Of a DNA stretch of 64,000 nt, positions 35,405 through 45,139 are shown piece after piece. The translations under genes and the position numbers were made by a program. Each line of letters starts with the position of its first letter. The first letter of the stretch is position 1. The notes beneath the pieces were generated by a model. That model saw nothing but the letters and a program-made list of their open reading frames with translations, was not told the DNA's origin and ran no database searches. The stretch comes from JAXGXJ01 sp963829545 (GTDB taxonomy: Bacteria > Actinomycetota > Thermoleophilia > RBG-16-64-13): contig CAWHIX010000001.1 in the NCBI GenBank assembly GCA_963829545.1, positions 62,001 to 126,000 on the forward strand. The letters run 5' to 3'.

Positions 35405-38015
35405 ATGAGCGGCCCTGAGCGGCCTTTCAGCGGCCGAAGTAGCAGAGCGCCGTTCTCGCTACGGACCCAACGCCCTGCCCCAAACGCGCTATCGCCTGGT
35501 GCGGCTGATCCTGAGGCAGTTCCGAGGCATCTTCAATCTCCTCTTGCTCGGCGCGGCGGCGGTGACCTTCGCCCTGGGGGAGCCGATCGACGGCGCCTTC
35601 ATCCTCTTCTTTGTCTTTCTTGGGACCGGGCTCAACGTATATCAGGAGTACAAGTCAAACGCCGCCGCCGACAAGCTCAAGACGTACCTCTTGAACACCG
35701 TCACGGTCGTTCGTGATGGGATCGATCAGGAAGTAGTCACCGAGGAGCTCGTCCCCGGCGATATCCTCAAGCTCGAATCGGGCGACATCGTCCCCGCCGA
35801 CGCCATCATCCGCGAGGCCCGCAGGCTGCAGGTCGACGAGACTACCTTCACCGGCGAGAGCATCCCCGTGGCCAAACAGGCCGCCCCCGCCGATGGCCGG
35901 AGGTAGGGGATGAGCACCGCCTACTGCAGGGAGTGGTCATCGTCAGTGGCAACGCTCTGGCCGAAGTGACGGCCATCGGGGTGGAGACCCAGTTGGCCGC
36001 GATCGCCGCCAAGGCGTCTTCTGTGGAGGCGGAGAGCGAGCTCGTCAAGGGTATCGACCGCATCAGCAAGTTCATCCTGTGGGTGACGGTGATCACGCTT
36101 CTGTTCGTGATCTTCGCGAACATCCTCATCGACGGCGGCGATACCGATATCCCCCAGTTGCTCATCTTCGCCATCGCCCTCGCAGTGTCGGTGATCCCCG
36201 AGGCCCTGCCGCTGGTCCTCACTTTTGCGCTCACCCGCGGCGCGCTCCGCTTCGCCGAGAAGGATGTCATCGTCAAGCGCCTGTCCTCGGTGCAGGACCT
36301 GGGGTCGGTGAATCTGCTCTGCACCGACAAGACGGGCACGATCACCGAGAATCGCCTGGTCCACATGAACGACTATCTGGTCCCGACGGCGCGTTTCCAC
36401 CCGCTGGTGCTGGCGCGTCTGGCTGCGCACGATCTCAACGAGCGGATCCCGGAGCCGTTCGACCGGGCGGCCGATGAAGCGCTTTCGCCGGAGCATGCGG
36501 GCCGAGGTGGATGCCTTCGAACTCGTCGAGGAAGAGGCTTTCGACCCGGCCCTGCGCAGCAACGGCGCCGTGGTGCTCCGTGGCGACGGTCTCAGGCTGC
36601 ACATCCGTCGCGGTAGTCCGGAGTACTTCTTCGAGCAGGGGCTGGTGGAGAGCGAACGGGTCGCAGCCTGGCTCGCCGACGAGGAGCGGCAAGGTCACAG
36701 GGTCCTGGGCCTCAGCTACGCGGAGAGTGGCGCCTCCGGGGACGGCGCCTCAGGGGGCGGCGCCGAGGACGGGCGGCCCGCAGTTCGCCGGGTTCGTCTC
36801 CTTCGCCGACAAGCTCAAGGACACGACGTGCGAGACGGTGGCCGAGGCCAAGCGGCTGAACGTGGCCATCACCATCATCACCGGCGACGCCTTGATGGTG
36901 GCCGAAGCCGTGGGACGAGAAGCCGGACTCGTGACCGACAGCCAGGAGGTCGTCGAGGCATCGGCGTTCCTGGCCAAGCCTGTCCAGGAGCAGCATCAGA
37001 CCGTGGGCAGCGATCCGCGTGTTCGCGCGCACCAGACCCGAGCAGAAGCTGGAGTTGATCGAGCTACTCAAGGAGCAGTACACCGTCGGGTTCCTGGGGG
37101 AGGGCATCAACGACGCCCCCGCGCTGAAGGCGGCGCACGCCTCGATGGTGGTCGAATCGGCCGCCGACGTCGCCCGCGAGACGGCCGACATCATCCTGCT
37201 GAAGAACGACCTACGGGTGATCATCGACGGCATCCGCCTGGGACGCGAGACGCACGCCAACACGCTCAAGTACATCCGCGCCACCCTCGTGTCCAACTTC
37301 GGGAACTTCTACGCCGTGGCCGTGGGGTCGCTCCTCATCAGCTTCTTGCCCATGCTGCCCAAGCAGTTGCTGCTCCTCAACCTGGTCTCCGATTTCCCCA
37401 TGATGGCCATCGCCTTCGACAACGTCCCCGAGCGGGAGGTCGCCAACCCGCAGAAGTACGATTTCCGTGCCCTCTACATAATCTTCATAACGCTTGGGCT
37501 CGTCAGCACCGTGTTCGATTTCATCTACTTCGGGCTCTTCTACCGCATCTCGCCCGAAGTGCTGCAGACCAACTGGTTCATCGCCAGCGTGCTCACGGAA
37601 CTCCTGCTGCTGTTCTCCCTCCGATCGATGCTGCCCATCGAGAAGGCCGGGTGGCCGGCGCCGATCGTGATCGGACTCTCGGCCGGCGCGTTCGCACTCG
37701 CGATCGCCCTGCCCTTCATCCCCGTGACGGCGGAATTCTTCGAGTTCACCACGCCGACCGCGGCCGACCTCGCTCTGATATGTGGGACTAGCGGTCCTCT
37801 ATCTCATCGTGAACGAGATCGTCAAGCGCCCGCTCGCCCGCTTCCTCGATCGCCCGAATGGTACGCCGGCCGGGCCTGCGTTCCCAACCGCTGTCTCAGT
37901 CAGTCCTCGACCCCACCAAGGCCTCTCGCACAGCCCCTCGGCGGTAGGAGAAGATGCGCTCCAACTGGCGCCGGACCAGAGGGAAGGCGACCTCGCTCAA
38001 CGGGGAGAGAGGTAG
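35405..38015 (+). pseudogene. MgtA-like P-type ATPase, reading frame broken about six times
   Basis: Joined across frames this is an almost complete P-type ATPase: SAAEVAERRSRYGPNALP at the N-terminus, actuator FTGESIPVAK, TM4 VIPEALPLVLT, phosphorylation motif CTDKTGTITEN (Asp codon at 36326), hinge GEGINDAPALK and TM6 NLVSDFPMMAIAFDNVP. The PEALP and DNV elements resemble the magnesium-importing MgtA branch; the ion is inferred. The hinge has Glu where most P-type ATPases have Asp (GDG). Shifts fall near 35418, 35900, 36480, 36775, 37015 and 37785. Even spacing of conserved motifs argues for sequencing error. The last codons overlap the convergent SRPBCC gene. Confidence 0.75.
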
Positions 38016-38378
38016 CAGATAGCGGACATGGTCGTCGATCAGCGTGCCCGCATGCGTCGATGTGAACGTGTGCGTGTGCAACCACAGATCGTACGGCCCG
38101 CGCCGCTGGACATCGATGAAGCGGTGAGGCGGGTCCCAGACCGCGATCTCCGTCAGCCAGCGGAAGGGCAGCCCGAACAGTCTCAGCCGATACTCGAGCA
38201 GGGTGCCTTGCCGCAGGTCGACCGGCAAGGGCGTCAGGATCCGGAAGCGGAGCTCCGGCGGTGTGATGCGCTCGAGGTTCTCGGCAGCGGCGAAGAACGG
38301 GAAGACCGCCTCGAGGGGTAGGGGCAGTTCGAGTGTCGTGTGGAGGACGTGGCCGCCGATGGGGCCGTCACAAAGCAT
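37896..38378 (-). CDS. SRPBCC family protein
   Basis: A 160-residue protein from ATG 38378. The pattern LELPLPLEAVFPFFAAAENLERITPPELRFRI, LRLFGLPFRWLTEI and WLHTHTFTSTHAGTLIDDHVRY is that of the START/SRPBCC ligand-binding fold (polyketide-cyclase-like, close to the group once called CoxG/YfcH-associated). Ligand unknown. It follows the acyl-CoA dehydrogenase gene on the same strand after 42 bases. Confidence 0.75.
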   Translation of the reverse strand: MLCDGPIGGHVLHTTLELPLPLEAVFPFFAAAENLERITPPELRFRILTPLPVDLRQGTLLEYRLRLFGLPFRWLTEIAVWDPPHRFIDVQRRGPYDLWLHTHTFTSTHAGTLIDDHVRYLLPLSPLSEVAFPLVRRQLERIFSYRRGAVREALVGSRTD

Positions 38379-38420
38379 CCGGCCGTGCACCGGCAGACAC
38401 GTCGATCTCTTCGCTGCGCC

Positions 38421-39564
38421 TACAGCCCGAGGCACCTGGCGATCACCAGCCTGATGATCTCCGAGGTCCCCTCGCCGATCTCCAGCAGCTTGGCAGTCGC
38501 GCAGATAGCGCTCCACCGGGAACTCCTTGATGTAGCCGTAGCCGCCGTGGATCTGGATGGCCTCCAGCGCCGCCTTGGTCGCTATCTCGGAGCCGAACAG
38601 CTTGGCGTAGTTGGCCTCCTGGGAGTAGGGCTGACCGGTGTCCTTCAGCCAGGCGGCCTTGAGGTACATGTTGCCGGGCCAGCTCGACGTTCATGGCCAT
38701 GTCGGCCAGCTTGAACTGGATGGCCTGGAACTTGCCGATGGGCTGGCCGAACTGCACGCGCTCCTTGGCGTACTTGAGCGAGGCGTCCAGGCAGGCCTGA
38801 GCGATGCCCACGCCCATGGCGCCGATGGCGATGCGGCCGCCGTCGAGCACCACCAGGAACTGCTTGAAGCCCTCGCCCCGCTCGCCCACGAGGTTCTTCT
38901 CGGGCACGCGCACGTCGTCGAAGAAGAGCTCGGTGGTGTTGGAGCCGTGCAGGCCCATCTTCTCGTAGCCCGCTCGGACGGTGAACCCGGGCGTGTCGGT
39001 GGGCACGATGATGTCGCTGATGCCGCGCGGTGCCCGTGCCCTTGTCGGTGATGGCGGTGATGGTGACGAACTTGGCGTAGCTGGCGTTGGTGATGAAGCA
39101 CTTGGAGCCGTTGATGACCCACTCGCCGTCTTCCAGCACGGGCGGTGGTCTTGCGTGCCGCCGGCGTCGGAGCCGGCCTCCGGCTCGGTGAGGCCGAAGG
39201 AGCCCAGGCTCTCCCCGCTGCAGAGCACGGGCAGATACTCGCGCTTCTGCTCCTCGGTGCCGAAGTAGGTAGATGGGCATGCAGCCCAGCGAGATGTGCG
39301 CCTCGTAGGTCAGGCCGGTGGAGGCACAGGCGCGGGTGATCTCTTCCAGCGCCAGGCAGTAGCTGGTGTAGTCGGCGCCCGACCCTCCGTATTCCTCGGC
39401 GATGGGCAGGCCCATGAGCCCCAGCTCGGCCATCTGCTTGAAGATGTCTCCTGGGAAGGCGCCGGTCCGGTCGATCTCCGCCGCCCGAGGAGCGATCTCG
39501 CCCTGGGCGAAGTCCCTGACGGTATCCCGGATCAGCGTTGATCTTCTGTCAGATTGAAGTCCAC
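38421..39564 (-). pseudogene. Acyl-CoA dehydrogenase, frame broken about six times
   Basis: GTG 39564 (after GGGAGA) begins VDFNLTEDQ. Across frames the protein shows RDTVRDFAQGEIAPRA, GLMGLPIAEEYGG, the FAD/substrate block FGLTEPEAGSDAGG, GLHGSNTTELFFDDVRVPEKNLVG, and the C-terminal IHGGYGYIKEFPVERYLRD...EGTSEIIRLVIARCLGL ending at 38421. These are diagnostic of acyl-CoA dehydrogenases, which form the 2,3-double bond of acyl-CoA with an FAD cofactor. The normal length of about 380 residues is recovered when the shifts are removed, so error is more likely than decay. It is divergent from the por-type operon. Confidence 0.8.
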
Positions 39565-39674
39565 GTTCTCCCGCTTTCGCTCATTCTCGTCTCCAGGCGG
39601 GGCGATATCCCCGCGGATGTCTGGAGGAAGTAGAATACCCTGCACACGCGATACGAGACAGTAGGAAAACGCGA

Positions 39675-40227
39675 ATGATCGAGATCCGATGGCATGGCAG
39701 GGGCGGACAGGGCGCCATAACGGCGGCGAAGATATTCGCCACGGCGGCGTTCAAGGCCGGGATATACCGGGGTGGTCATGGCCCCCACCTTCGGTACCGA
39801 GCGTCGCGGCGCTCCGGTCTTCACCTCGCTCAAGATAGCCAAGGAGAAGATCTACGACATCTCCCCCATCGAGACCCCCGACGTGGTGGTGGTCCTCGAC
39901 CATCTGCTGCTGACCGAGGCCGACGTGACCGGCGGACTCAAGGACGGCGGGCTCATCGTGCTGAACACGCCCAAGCCTCCGACAGCCTACGACTTCGGCG
40001 GCATGCGCCTGGCTGTGGCCGACGTCACGGCGCTCTCGGTGGAGGCGGGGCTGCGGCAGGGCATGGTGAACTCCGGTATCATCGGCGCTCTCTGCCGGGC
40101 GCTCGACATCGTGCCGTTCGATGACGTGGTGGCGGAGATCGAGGCCGAGTTCGCGACCAAGAAGCCGCAGGCCAACGCTCAGGCGGCCAGGCTCGCCTAC
40201 GAGAAGACCGTCCTAAGAGGCGCGTGA
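39675..40227 (+). CDS. 2-oxoacid:ferredoxin oxidoreductase, gamma subunit (one frameshift)
   Basis: The N-terminus MIEIRWHGRGGQGAITAAKIFATAAFKAG is diagnostic of the gamma subunit. An extra G near 39772 shifts the frame; the continuation VVMAPTFGTERRGAPVFTSLKIAKEKI is the next conserved block. The protein is the structural/CoA-binding subunit of pyruvate- or 2-oxoisovalerate-type oxidoreductases, which oxidatively decarboxylate 2-oxoacids to acyl-CoA with ferredoxin as acceptor. It heads a gamma-delta-alpha-beta operon and its stop overlaps the delta start. Confidence 0.85.
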
Positions 40228-40577
40228 TGGGGACCAGGGAATATCGCTACAAGACATCGCACAGCCTGTCCGGCCCGGGCGACGGCGGCAGGACGGGCTC
40301 CTGGCGCGTCCAGCGACCGGTCATCGACCTGGACAAGTGCACCCCGGCCAAGCGCGGCACCGAGGCCTGCTTCATCTGCTGGCTCTACTGCCCGGACTGC
40401 GTCATCTCGCGCACCATCCCCCCGACGATCGACTACGAATACTGCAAGGGCTGCGCGCATCTGCGCCGAGGAGTGCCCCACCAAGGCCATCACCATGGTG
40501 GACGAGGCCGATGGGCTCGAGGGCGGCGCCAGGAGCCGGAGGCCTGCTCCACCGAAGGACCGCGGCCATGCACATGA
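40227..40577 (+). CDS. 2-oxoacid:ferredoxin oxidoreductase, delta (ferredoxin) subunit (frameshifted)
   Basis: ATG 40227 overlaps the gamma stop. The subunit should carry two 4Fe-4S clusters. The second, YCKGCGICAEECPTKAI, is canonical once an inserted C near 40456 is removed. The first is unusual: Cys-x8-Cys-x2-Cys-x3-Cys-Pro (KCTPAKRGTEACFICWLYCP), with extra residues between the first two ligands. The frame must shift again before 40577 to reach the stop that overlaps the alpha gene. It relays electrons to ferredoxin. Confidence 0.7.
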   Translation: MGTREYRYKTSHSLSGPGDGGRTGSWRVQRPVIDLDKCTPAKRGTEACFICWLYCPDCVISRTIPPTIDYEYCKGCAHLRRGVPHQGHHHGGRGRWARGRRQEPEACSTEGPRPCT

Positions 40578-41779
40578 TCGAGAACGGCAACGTCGCCGCC
40601 GCCCTGGGGGTCAAGCTGGCCGGAGCCCAGGTCATCGCCGCCTATCCCATCACCCCCCAGACCCCGCTCACCGAGAAGCTCTCGGAGTTCATCGAGGCCG
40701 GGGAGATGAAGGCCCAGTACGTCCCCGTGGAGAGCGAGCACTCCGCCCTGGCGGCCTGCATCGCCGCCAGCTCGACACGGGGCGCGGGCCTTCACGGCCA
40801 CCAGCGCCAACGGCCTGCTCTACATGCACGAGCAGATCCACTGGGCCGCGGGCGCCCGTCTGCCCATCGTCATGTGCGTGGTCAACCGGGCGGTGGGCGC
40901 GCCTTGGTGCATCTGGAACGACCACCAGGACTCCATCTCCCAGCGCGACACGGGCTGGATCCAGATGTACTGCTGCGACCACCAGCAGATCATCGACACC
41001 GTCATCAAGGCCTTCTCCCTCGCCGAGGCGGTCAGCGTCCCGGTGATGGTCTGCTACGACGGCTATCTGCTCTCCCACACCTACATGCCCTTCGAGGTGC
41101 CGGACGAGGAGAAGGTGGCCCGCTTCCTGCAGCCCTTCAAGCCGGCCTACGCCCTGGACCCGGCGAATCCGGCCAACCTCAACACCGTCACGCTGCCCGA
41201 CGTGCGCATGGACGTCGACGGCGAGATGGCCCACGGCTACATGGAGATCCGCTGCCTGCTCCAGGAAGACCTGCGGAGCGCCCTGACGGTGGCCCAGGAG
41301 ACCGAGGACAGTTCAAGGAGATCTTCGGGCGGGGCGGGGACGCCCTCCTGGAGCCCTATCGCTGCGACGATGCCGAGTACATCGTGGTCGGCATGGGTTC
41401 GCTCACCTACCAGCTGCGCGATGTGGTGGAGATGCTGCGGGACGAAGGGCATCAAGGTAGGCGTGCTGGGCGTGCGGCTCTACCGGCCCTTCCCCGATCG
41501 GGCGCTGGCCGAGGCGCTGCAGCGACGCGCGCGGCGTGTATCGTCATCGAGAAGGCGCGTCTCCTACGGCTACGAAGGCGCCGCTCTGCTCTGATCTCAA
41601 GGCGGCCCTGTACGAGCGCCTCGAGCGACCGGAAGGAGCCGGGCCCCCGTCGTGAGGGGCCTCGTCGCCGGCATCGGCGGACGCGACATCCGGACCGCCG
41701 ACCTGACCGACACCCTGCGCGCCGGCGATCAACCGGCACGCTCGACGACAGTCCCGACTGGATCGGGCTCAAGCTCTAG
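40568..41779 (+). CDS. 2-oxoacid:ferredoxin oxidoreductase, alpha subunit (about five frameshifts)
   Basis: From ATG 40568 the sequence MIENGNVAAALGVKLAGAQVIAAYPITPQTPLTEKL and VPVESEHSALAACIAAS is the PorA-type pyrimidine-binding domain. The middle frame (FTATSANGLLYMHEQIHWAAGARLP... from about 40795) and the later part (GVRLYRPFP, IEKARSYGYEGAALCSDL) continue the family through to a stop at 41779. Shifts fall near 40790, 41312, 41450, 41525 and 41735. Together with the beta subunit it binds thiamine diphosphate and decarboxylates the 2-oxoacid. The exact substrate cannot be told from sequence. Confidence 0.8.
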   Translation: MHMIENGNVAAALGVKLAGAQVIAAYPITPQTPLTEKLSEFIEAGEMKAQYVPVESEHSALAACIAASSTRGAGLHGHQRQRPALHARADPLGRGRPSAHRHVRGQPGGGRALVHLERPPGLHLPARHGLDPDVLLRPPADHRHRHQGLLPRRGGQRPGDGLLRRLSALPHLHALRGAGRGEGGPLPAALQAGLRPGPGESGQPQHRHAARRAHGRRRRDGPRLHGDPLPAPGRPAERPDGGPGDRGQFKEIFGRGGDALLEPYRCDDAEYIVVGMGSLTYQLRDVVEMLRDEGHQGRRAGRAALPALPRSGAGRGAAATRAACIVIEKARLLRLRRRRSALISRRPCTSASSDRKEPGPRREGPRRRHRRTRHPDRRPDRHPARRRSTGTLDDSPDWIGLKL

Positions 41780-41790
41780 GAGCGCCCTGT

Positions 41791-42690
41791 ATGTCTGCCA
41801 AGACCACCATCCTCACGCTCCCCAAGGAGGAACTCGTCCACCCCGGCAACCGGGCCTGCACGGGCTGCGGCCTGAGCATCGCCTACCGCATCGGGCTGAA
41901 GGCCCTGGGGCCGGACACCATCCTGGTGGTGCCTCCCAGCTGCCTCACCGTGCTGCAGGGGCTCTTCCCGGTGGCCTCCACCAAGCTGCCCTGTCTGAAC
42001 GTGACCTTCGCCTCCACCGCCGCGGCGGCCACCGGCGTGCTGGAGGCGCTCAAGGCCCAGGGTAGGGAGCACATCAAGGTCGTCGGCTGGGCCGGCGACG
42101 GCGGCACGGCCGACATCGGCATCCAGGCGCTGTCGGGCGCGGCCGAGCGCGGCGACGACTTCCTGTTCATCTGCTACGACAACGAGGGCTACATGAACAC
42201 CGGGGTGCAGCGCTCGGGCACCACGCCGCAGGGGGCCATCACCGCCAACACGCCCTTCAAGGGCAAGCTGCAGCAGAAGAAGGACGTGCCGGCCATCATG
42301 GCCGCGCACGGCATCGACTACGTGGCCACGGCCTCCGCGGCCTATCCGCTGGACCTCTACGACAAGATCAAGAAGGCCCTCACCCTGCACGGCACCAAGT
42401 ACATCCACATCCACACCCCCTGCCCGCCGGGCTGGGGCTTCGAACCGCGCTACTCCGTCAAGATCGGCCGGCTGGCCGTGGAGACGGGCTATTTCGACCT
42501 CTACGAGGTCGAGCGCGGCGAGTTCCGACTGACCGGCGCCTCGGAGAAGCTGGTGGAGAAACGGCGGCTGGTCCCGGTGGAGGACTATCTGCAGACGCAG
42601 TCGCGCTTCAGACTCCTGGGCGAAGAACAGATCGCCGAGATCCAGGCGCGGGTCGACGCCAAGTGGAACGCCTACTGGTCGGGCTCGTGA
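41791..42690 (+). CDS. 2-oxoacid:ferredoxin oxidoreductase, beta subunit
   Basis: A complete 299-residue TPP-binding subunit. It contains NRACTGCGLSIAYRIGLKAL (cluster cysteines), the TPP/Mg motif GWAGDGGTADIG...CYDNEGYMNTG, and the fourth-cluster-type region near HIHTPCPPGWGF. In contrast to the three genes before it, this one is uninterrupted. It begins 11 bases after the alpha stop. It pairs with the alpha subunit to form the active site. Confidence 0.9.
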   Translation: MSAKTTILTLPKEELVHPGNRACTGCGLSIAYRIGLKALGPDTILVVPPSCLTVLQGLFPVASTKLPCLNVTFASTAAAATGVLEALKAQGREHIKVVGWAGDGGTADIGIQALSGAAERGDDFLFICYDNEGYMNTGVQRSGTTPQGAITANTPFKGKLQQKKDVPAIMAAHGIDYVATASAAYPLDLYDKIKKALTLHGTKYIHIHTPCPPGWGFEPRYSVKIGRLAVETGYFDLYEVERGEFRLTGASEKLVEKRRLVPVEDYLQTQSRFRLLGEEQIAEIQARVDAKWNAYWSGS

Positions 42691-42705
42691 GGGAGGGGGC
42701 TACGA

Positions 42706-43134
42706 TTGGCTAACACGCGGGACTATGAGGATGTCAAAGTCGGCGATCGCAGTTCGTTCTCCAAGACCATCACCGAAGCGGATATCTTCGCTTTCTGCGG
42801 CATCACAGGGGACTTCAACCCCATCCACGTCGACGAGGCCTTCGCCAGCCGGACCCGCTGGCAGGGCCGCATCGCCCACGGCATGCTGGTAGCGGGCATG
42901 ATCACGCGCACACTCTCGGCCATCGGCGGCGACGGCGCAGTTCACGTGAGCCAAGAAGTCTCCTTCGTGGCGCCGGTGCACATCGGCGACACGATCACGG
43001 TGACCTCGGAGATCACGGAGAAGCTGAAGGAGAAGCGCCGCGCGATCATCAGCACGGTGTGGACGAATCAGGACGGCACCACCGTGATCACGGGAAGCGC
43101 CGAACTCCTACTGCCCCGCGAAACCAAGGGCTGA
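42706..43134 (+). CDS. MaoC-like (R)-specific enoyl-CoA hydratase
   Basis: A 142-residue hot-dog-fold protein starting at TTG 42706 after GGGAGGGGG. The hydratase motif TGDFNPIHVDEAFAS...RIAHGMLVAGM contains the catalytic Asp and His of the MaoC/PhaJ family, which hydrates trans-2-enoyl-CoA. It lies 15 bases after the oxidoreductase beta gene and is probably co-transcribed, connecting the complex to acyl-CoA chemistry. Confidence 0.85.
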   Translation: MANTRDYEDVKVGDRSSFSKTITEADIFAFCGITGDFNPIHVDEAFASRTRWQGRIAHGMLVAGMITRTLSAIGGDGAVHVSQEVSFVAPVHIGDTITVTSEITEKLKEKRRAIISTVWTNQDGTTVITGSAELLLPRETKG

Positions 43135-43305
43135 GGCGGCCACCGACTCGAGGTAAGTCCCCACTGCTCAGGCCCCCATGTGCCGCGCCCCTCACCCGAG
43201 CGAAAGGCCCTGGTCTGTGGTGCCGCCAAGCGGCGTGGAGGGTTTGAGGCGAATATCTGCGTACCCGCAGTGAATTCGCTGAGACCCTCGTACGCCGCTT
43301 GGCCA

Positions 43306-44292
43306 CTACATTGCGGCGAGGGCCTGCAGCAAGTGCTCGTGGTCCAGGTTGCCCCCCGACATGACGAGCGCCACCTTCTTGCCGGCCAGCCGGTCCTTGA
43401 TCTTCAGCGGCGGCGGCAAGCGACGCCGCCCCCGCTCCCTCGGCCAGATTGTGCGTGACCTCCAAGGCCAGCCGGATTCCGTCGAGGATCTCCTCTTCGC
43501 TGAGCAGCACCACGTCGGCTGATGTGGTCCTTCATGATGACGTAGGGGAGCTGGAACACGCTGCGGGCCGCCAGCCCGTCGGCGATGGTGTCGGCGGTGT
43601 CGATGACCACCCATTCGCCCTTCTTCCAGGAGGTGTAGAAGGCCGCCACCCGCTCGGCCTGCACGCCGATGATCTCCACCTGCGGGGTTGACGGCCTGGG
43701 CCACCTTGATGAGCGAGGCGCAGCCCGCACCGCCGCCGATGGGGCAGATGATGGCGTCGACGTCAGGGAGGTCTTCGAAGATCTCCAGTCCCATGGTGCC
43801 GAGACCGTTCAGGATCTCGGGTTCGTTGCCCTGCTCCACGTAGTAGTAGCCGGCGGTGTCGACGAGCTCGTCGCAGTACGATTGGGCGTCGTAGAAGTCC
43901 TGACCGTGGACGATGAGGTCGGCACCGAAGCTCTCCACGATGCGGTTGATCTCGGGATTGTTGCCTTCGGGGACCACCACCGTGCAGGGCACGTCGAACC
44001 AGCGCCCGGCGCAGGCCATGGCCAGCCCATGATTGCCGCGCGTGGCCACGAGCACGCCGCTCTCCAGCTCTTCGCCGGTCATGTGCTGGAAGAAGTTGAT
44101 GGCGCCCCGGATCTTGAACGAGCCGGTGGGGTTGTGGTTCTCGTGCTTGACGAAGACCTCGCAGCCCACCAGGCGGGAGAGCTCCGAGTAGTAGGTCAGG
44201 TTCGTCCGGTTCAGGTAACGGTCGATGACCTCCCGGGCCTTGATAACACCGAGCAGGTTGACCTCACTGCTGAGCGCCTCGTAGTTCCTCAC
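43306..44292 (-). CDS. Threonine dehydratase / PLP-dependent ammonia-lyase (three frameshifts)
   Basis: GTG 44292 lies behind GGAGGGG. The PLP lysine is in HNPTGSFKIRGAINFF; ATRGNHGLAMACA and the glycine loop PIGGGAGCASLI bind the cofactor phosphate. The late part passes through frames with shifts near 43685, 43520 and 43430 before KVALVMSGGNLDHEHLLQAL ends at 43306. The family deaminates threonine or serine to a 2-oxoacid, which would feed the adjacent oxidoreductase. No C-terminal ACT domain is present, so it resembles the catabolic form. True substrate is inferred. Confidence 0.8.
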   Translation of the reverse strand: MRNYEALSSEVNLLGVIKAREVIDRYLNRTNLTYYSELSRLVGCEVFVKHENHNPTGSFKIRGAINFFQHMTGEELESGVLVATRGNHGLAMACAGRWFDVPCTVVVPEGNNPEINRIVESFGADLIVHGQDFYDAQSYCDELVDTAGYYYVEQGNEPEILNGLGTMGLEIFEDLPDVDAIICPIGGGAGCASLIKVAQAVNPAGGDHRRAGRAGGGLLHLLEEGRMGGHRHRRHHRRRAGGPQRVPAPLRHHEGPHQPTWCCSAKRRSSTESGWPWRSRTIWPRERGRRRLPPPLKIKDRLAGKKVALVMSGGNLDHEHLLQALAAM

Positions 44293-44390
44293 GTTCGCCC
44301 CTCCGCTCCTCGGTGGCTGAAGACGCAGTTGATCCGGAAAGCACAGCCGCTCCCGCGGCGCCGGTGGTGCCGACCACACTCTAGCGCGAA

Positions 44391-44418
44391 GCCGGGCCAG
44401 CGCGAAAGCGCGCCCGGC
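44391..44418 (-). terminator. Hairpin terminator candidate
   Basis: GCCGGGC (44391-44397) pairs with GCCCGGC (44412-44418), enclosing a second 4-bp GCGC stem capped by a GAAA tetraloop. It lies about 120 bases past the end of the leftward thiolase/DUF35 operon. Confidence 0.45.
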
Positions 44419-44535
44419 GAGCCCACCCCATATCCCACATATGAGTGGCGCCGAGAGGCGCGTGTAGGTGAGAAGCGAAGCTTGCCGTACCCGGCGTGCT
44501 TCGCGCCCGCCTGCGCGCGCCCCTCGGCCACTCCG

Positions 44536-45126
44536 CTAGAACGCGAAGCCCTCCGGCAGCGACTCTGCCTTCGTGCCCGCCGGGACCCACGACAGATCCA
44601 GGATCGTGTAGGTGGGGTTGAAGACCTTGAAGACCGGCACGACCCGCAAGCCTATGTGGGGCTCCCCCAGCAGGAGGTAGCTGAAGAGGATGGTGGAGAC
44701 GTCCTCGAACTCGATGTTGATGAAGCGTATGGGCTTGTCCAGCACGTTGAAGGCGCCCGATCGCTCGCAGACCATGAAGGTGTGCACGGTGGCCGTCTTC
44801 TTGGCCAGGTCGGTCATGTCGATGACCGTGGTCTTGGCGAGGCAGTCCGGGCAGTAGATCCGGAACGGCTGGAAGATCGAGCCGTTGGCTTCGCAATCCG
44901 GGTTCTCGCACTTGGTGGCCAGCAGCTTGCCCTTGGAGAGCGACTCGAAGAACAGCGCCTCGCCCCCGTAGGTGTGCACGTAGGTCATGTCCCTGGGCTT
45001 GGTGACGCCCACGAGCTTCCAGCCCTGATCGGCGTCTCTGATGGGCATGTGCTGCTCGAGGCGATGGAAGTCGCCCCGGAACTTGTATCTGTCGTCCTTG
45101 ACCTGGACCTGTCCGTATGAGCTCAT
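44536..45126 (-). CDS. DUF35 zinc-ribbon/OB-fold protein, thiolase partner
   Basis: A complete 196-residue protein. A zinc ribbon (Cys73, Cys78, Cys92, Cys95) precedes an OB fold with CLAKTTVIDMTDLAKKTATVHTFMV and INIEFEDVSTILFSYLL. DUF35 proteins bind thiolases and channel acyl-CoA in archaeal HMG-CoA synthesis and in pathways such as benzylsuccinate oxidation. Here it follows a thiolase gene by 13 bases, the expected pairing. Confidence 0.85.
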   Translation of the reverse strand: MSSYGQVQVKDDRYKFRGDFHRLEQHMPIRDADQGWKLVGVTKPRDMTYVHTYGGEALFFESLSKGKLLATKCENPDCEANGSIFQPFRIYCPDCLAKTTVIDMTDLAKKTATVHTFMVCERSGAFNVLDKPIRFINIEFEDVSTILFSYLLLGEPHIGLRVVPVFKVFNPTYTILDLSWVPAGTKAESLPEGFAF

Positions 45127-45139
45127 CGTCGGGCCTCTC

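Noticed and set aside
43135..43305. Small RNA or gene between MaoC and threonine dehydratase genes
   Set aside because: No promoter, terminator or conserved structure could be made out.
44381..44911. Leftward 176-codon frame extending DUF35 region
   Set aside because: It is a shifted frame of the DUF35 gene, which is complete in another frame from 45126 to 44536.
43669..45120. 483-codon plus-strand open frame
   Set aside because: It covers the antisense of threonine dehydratase and DUF35 genes, both with diagnostic motifs; composition is Asp/Glu/Val/His-rich without homology.
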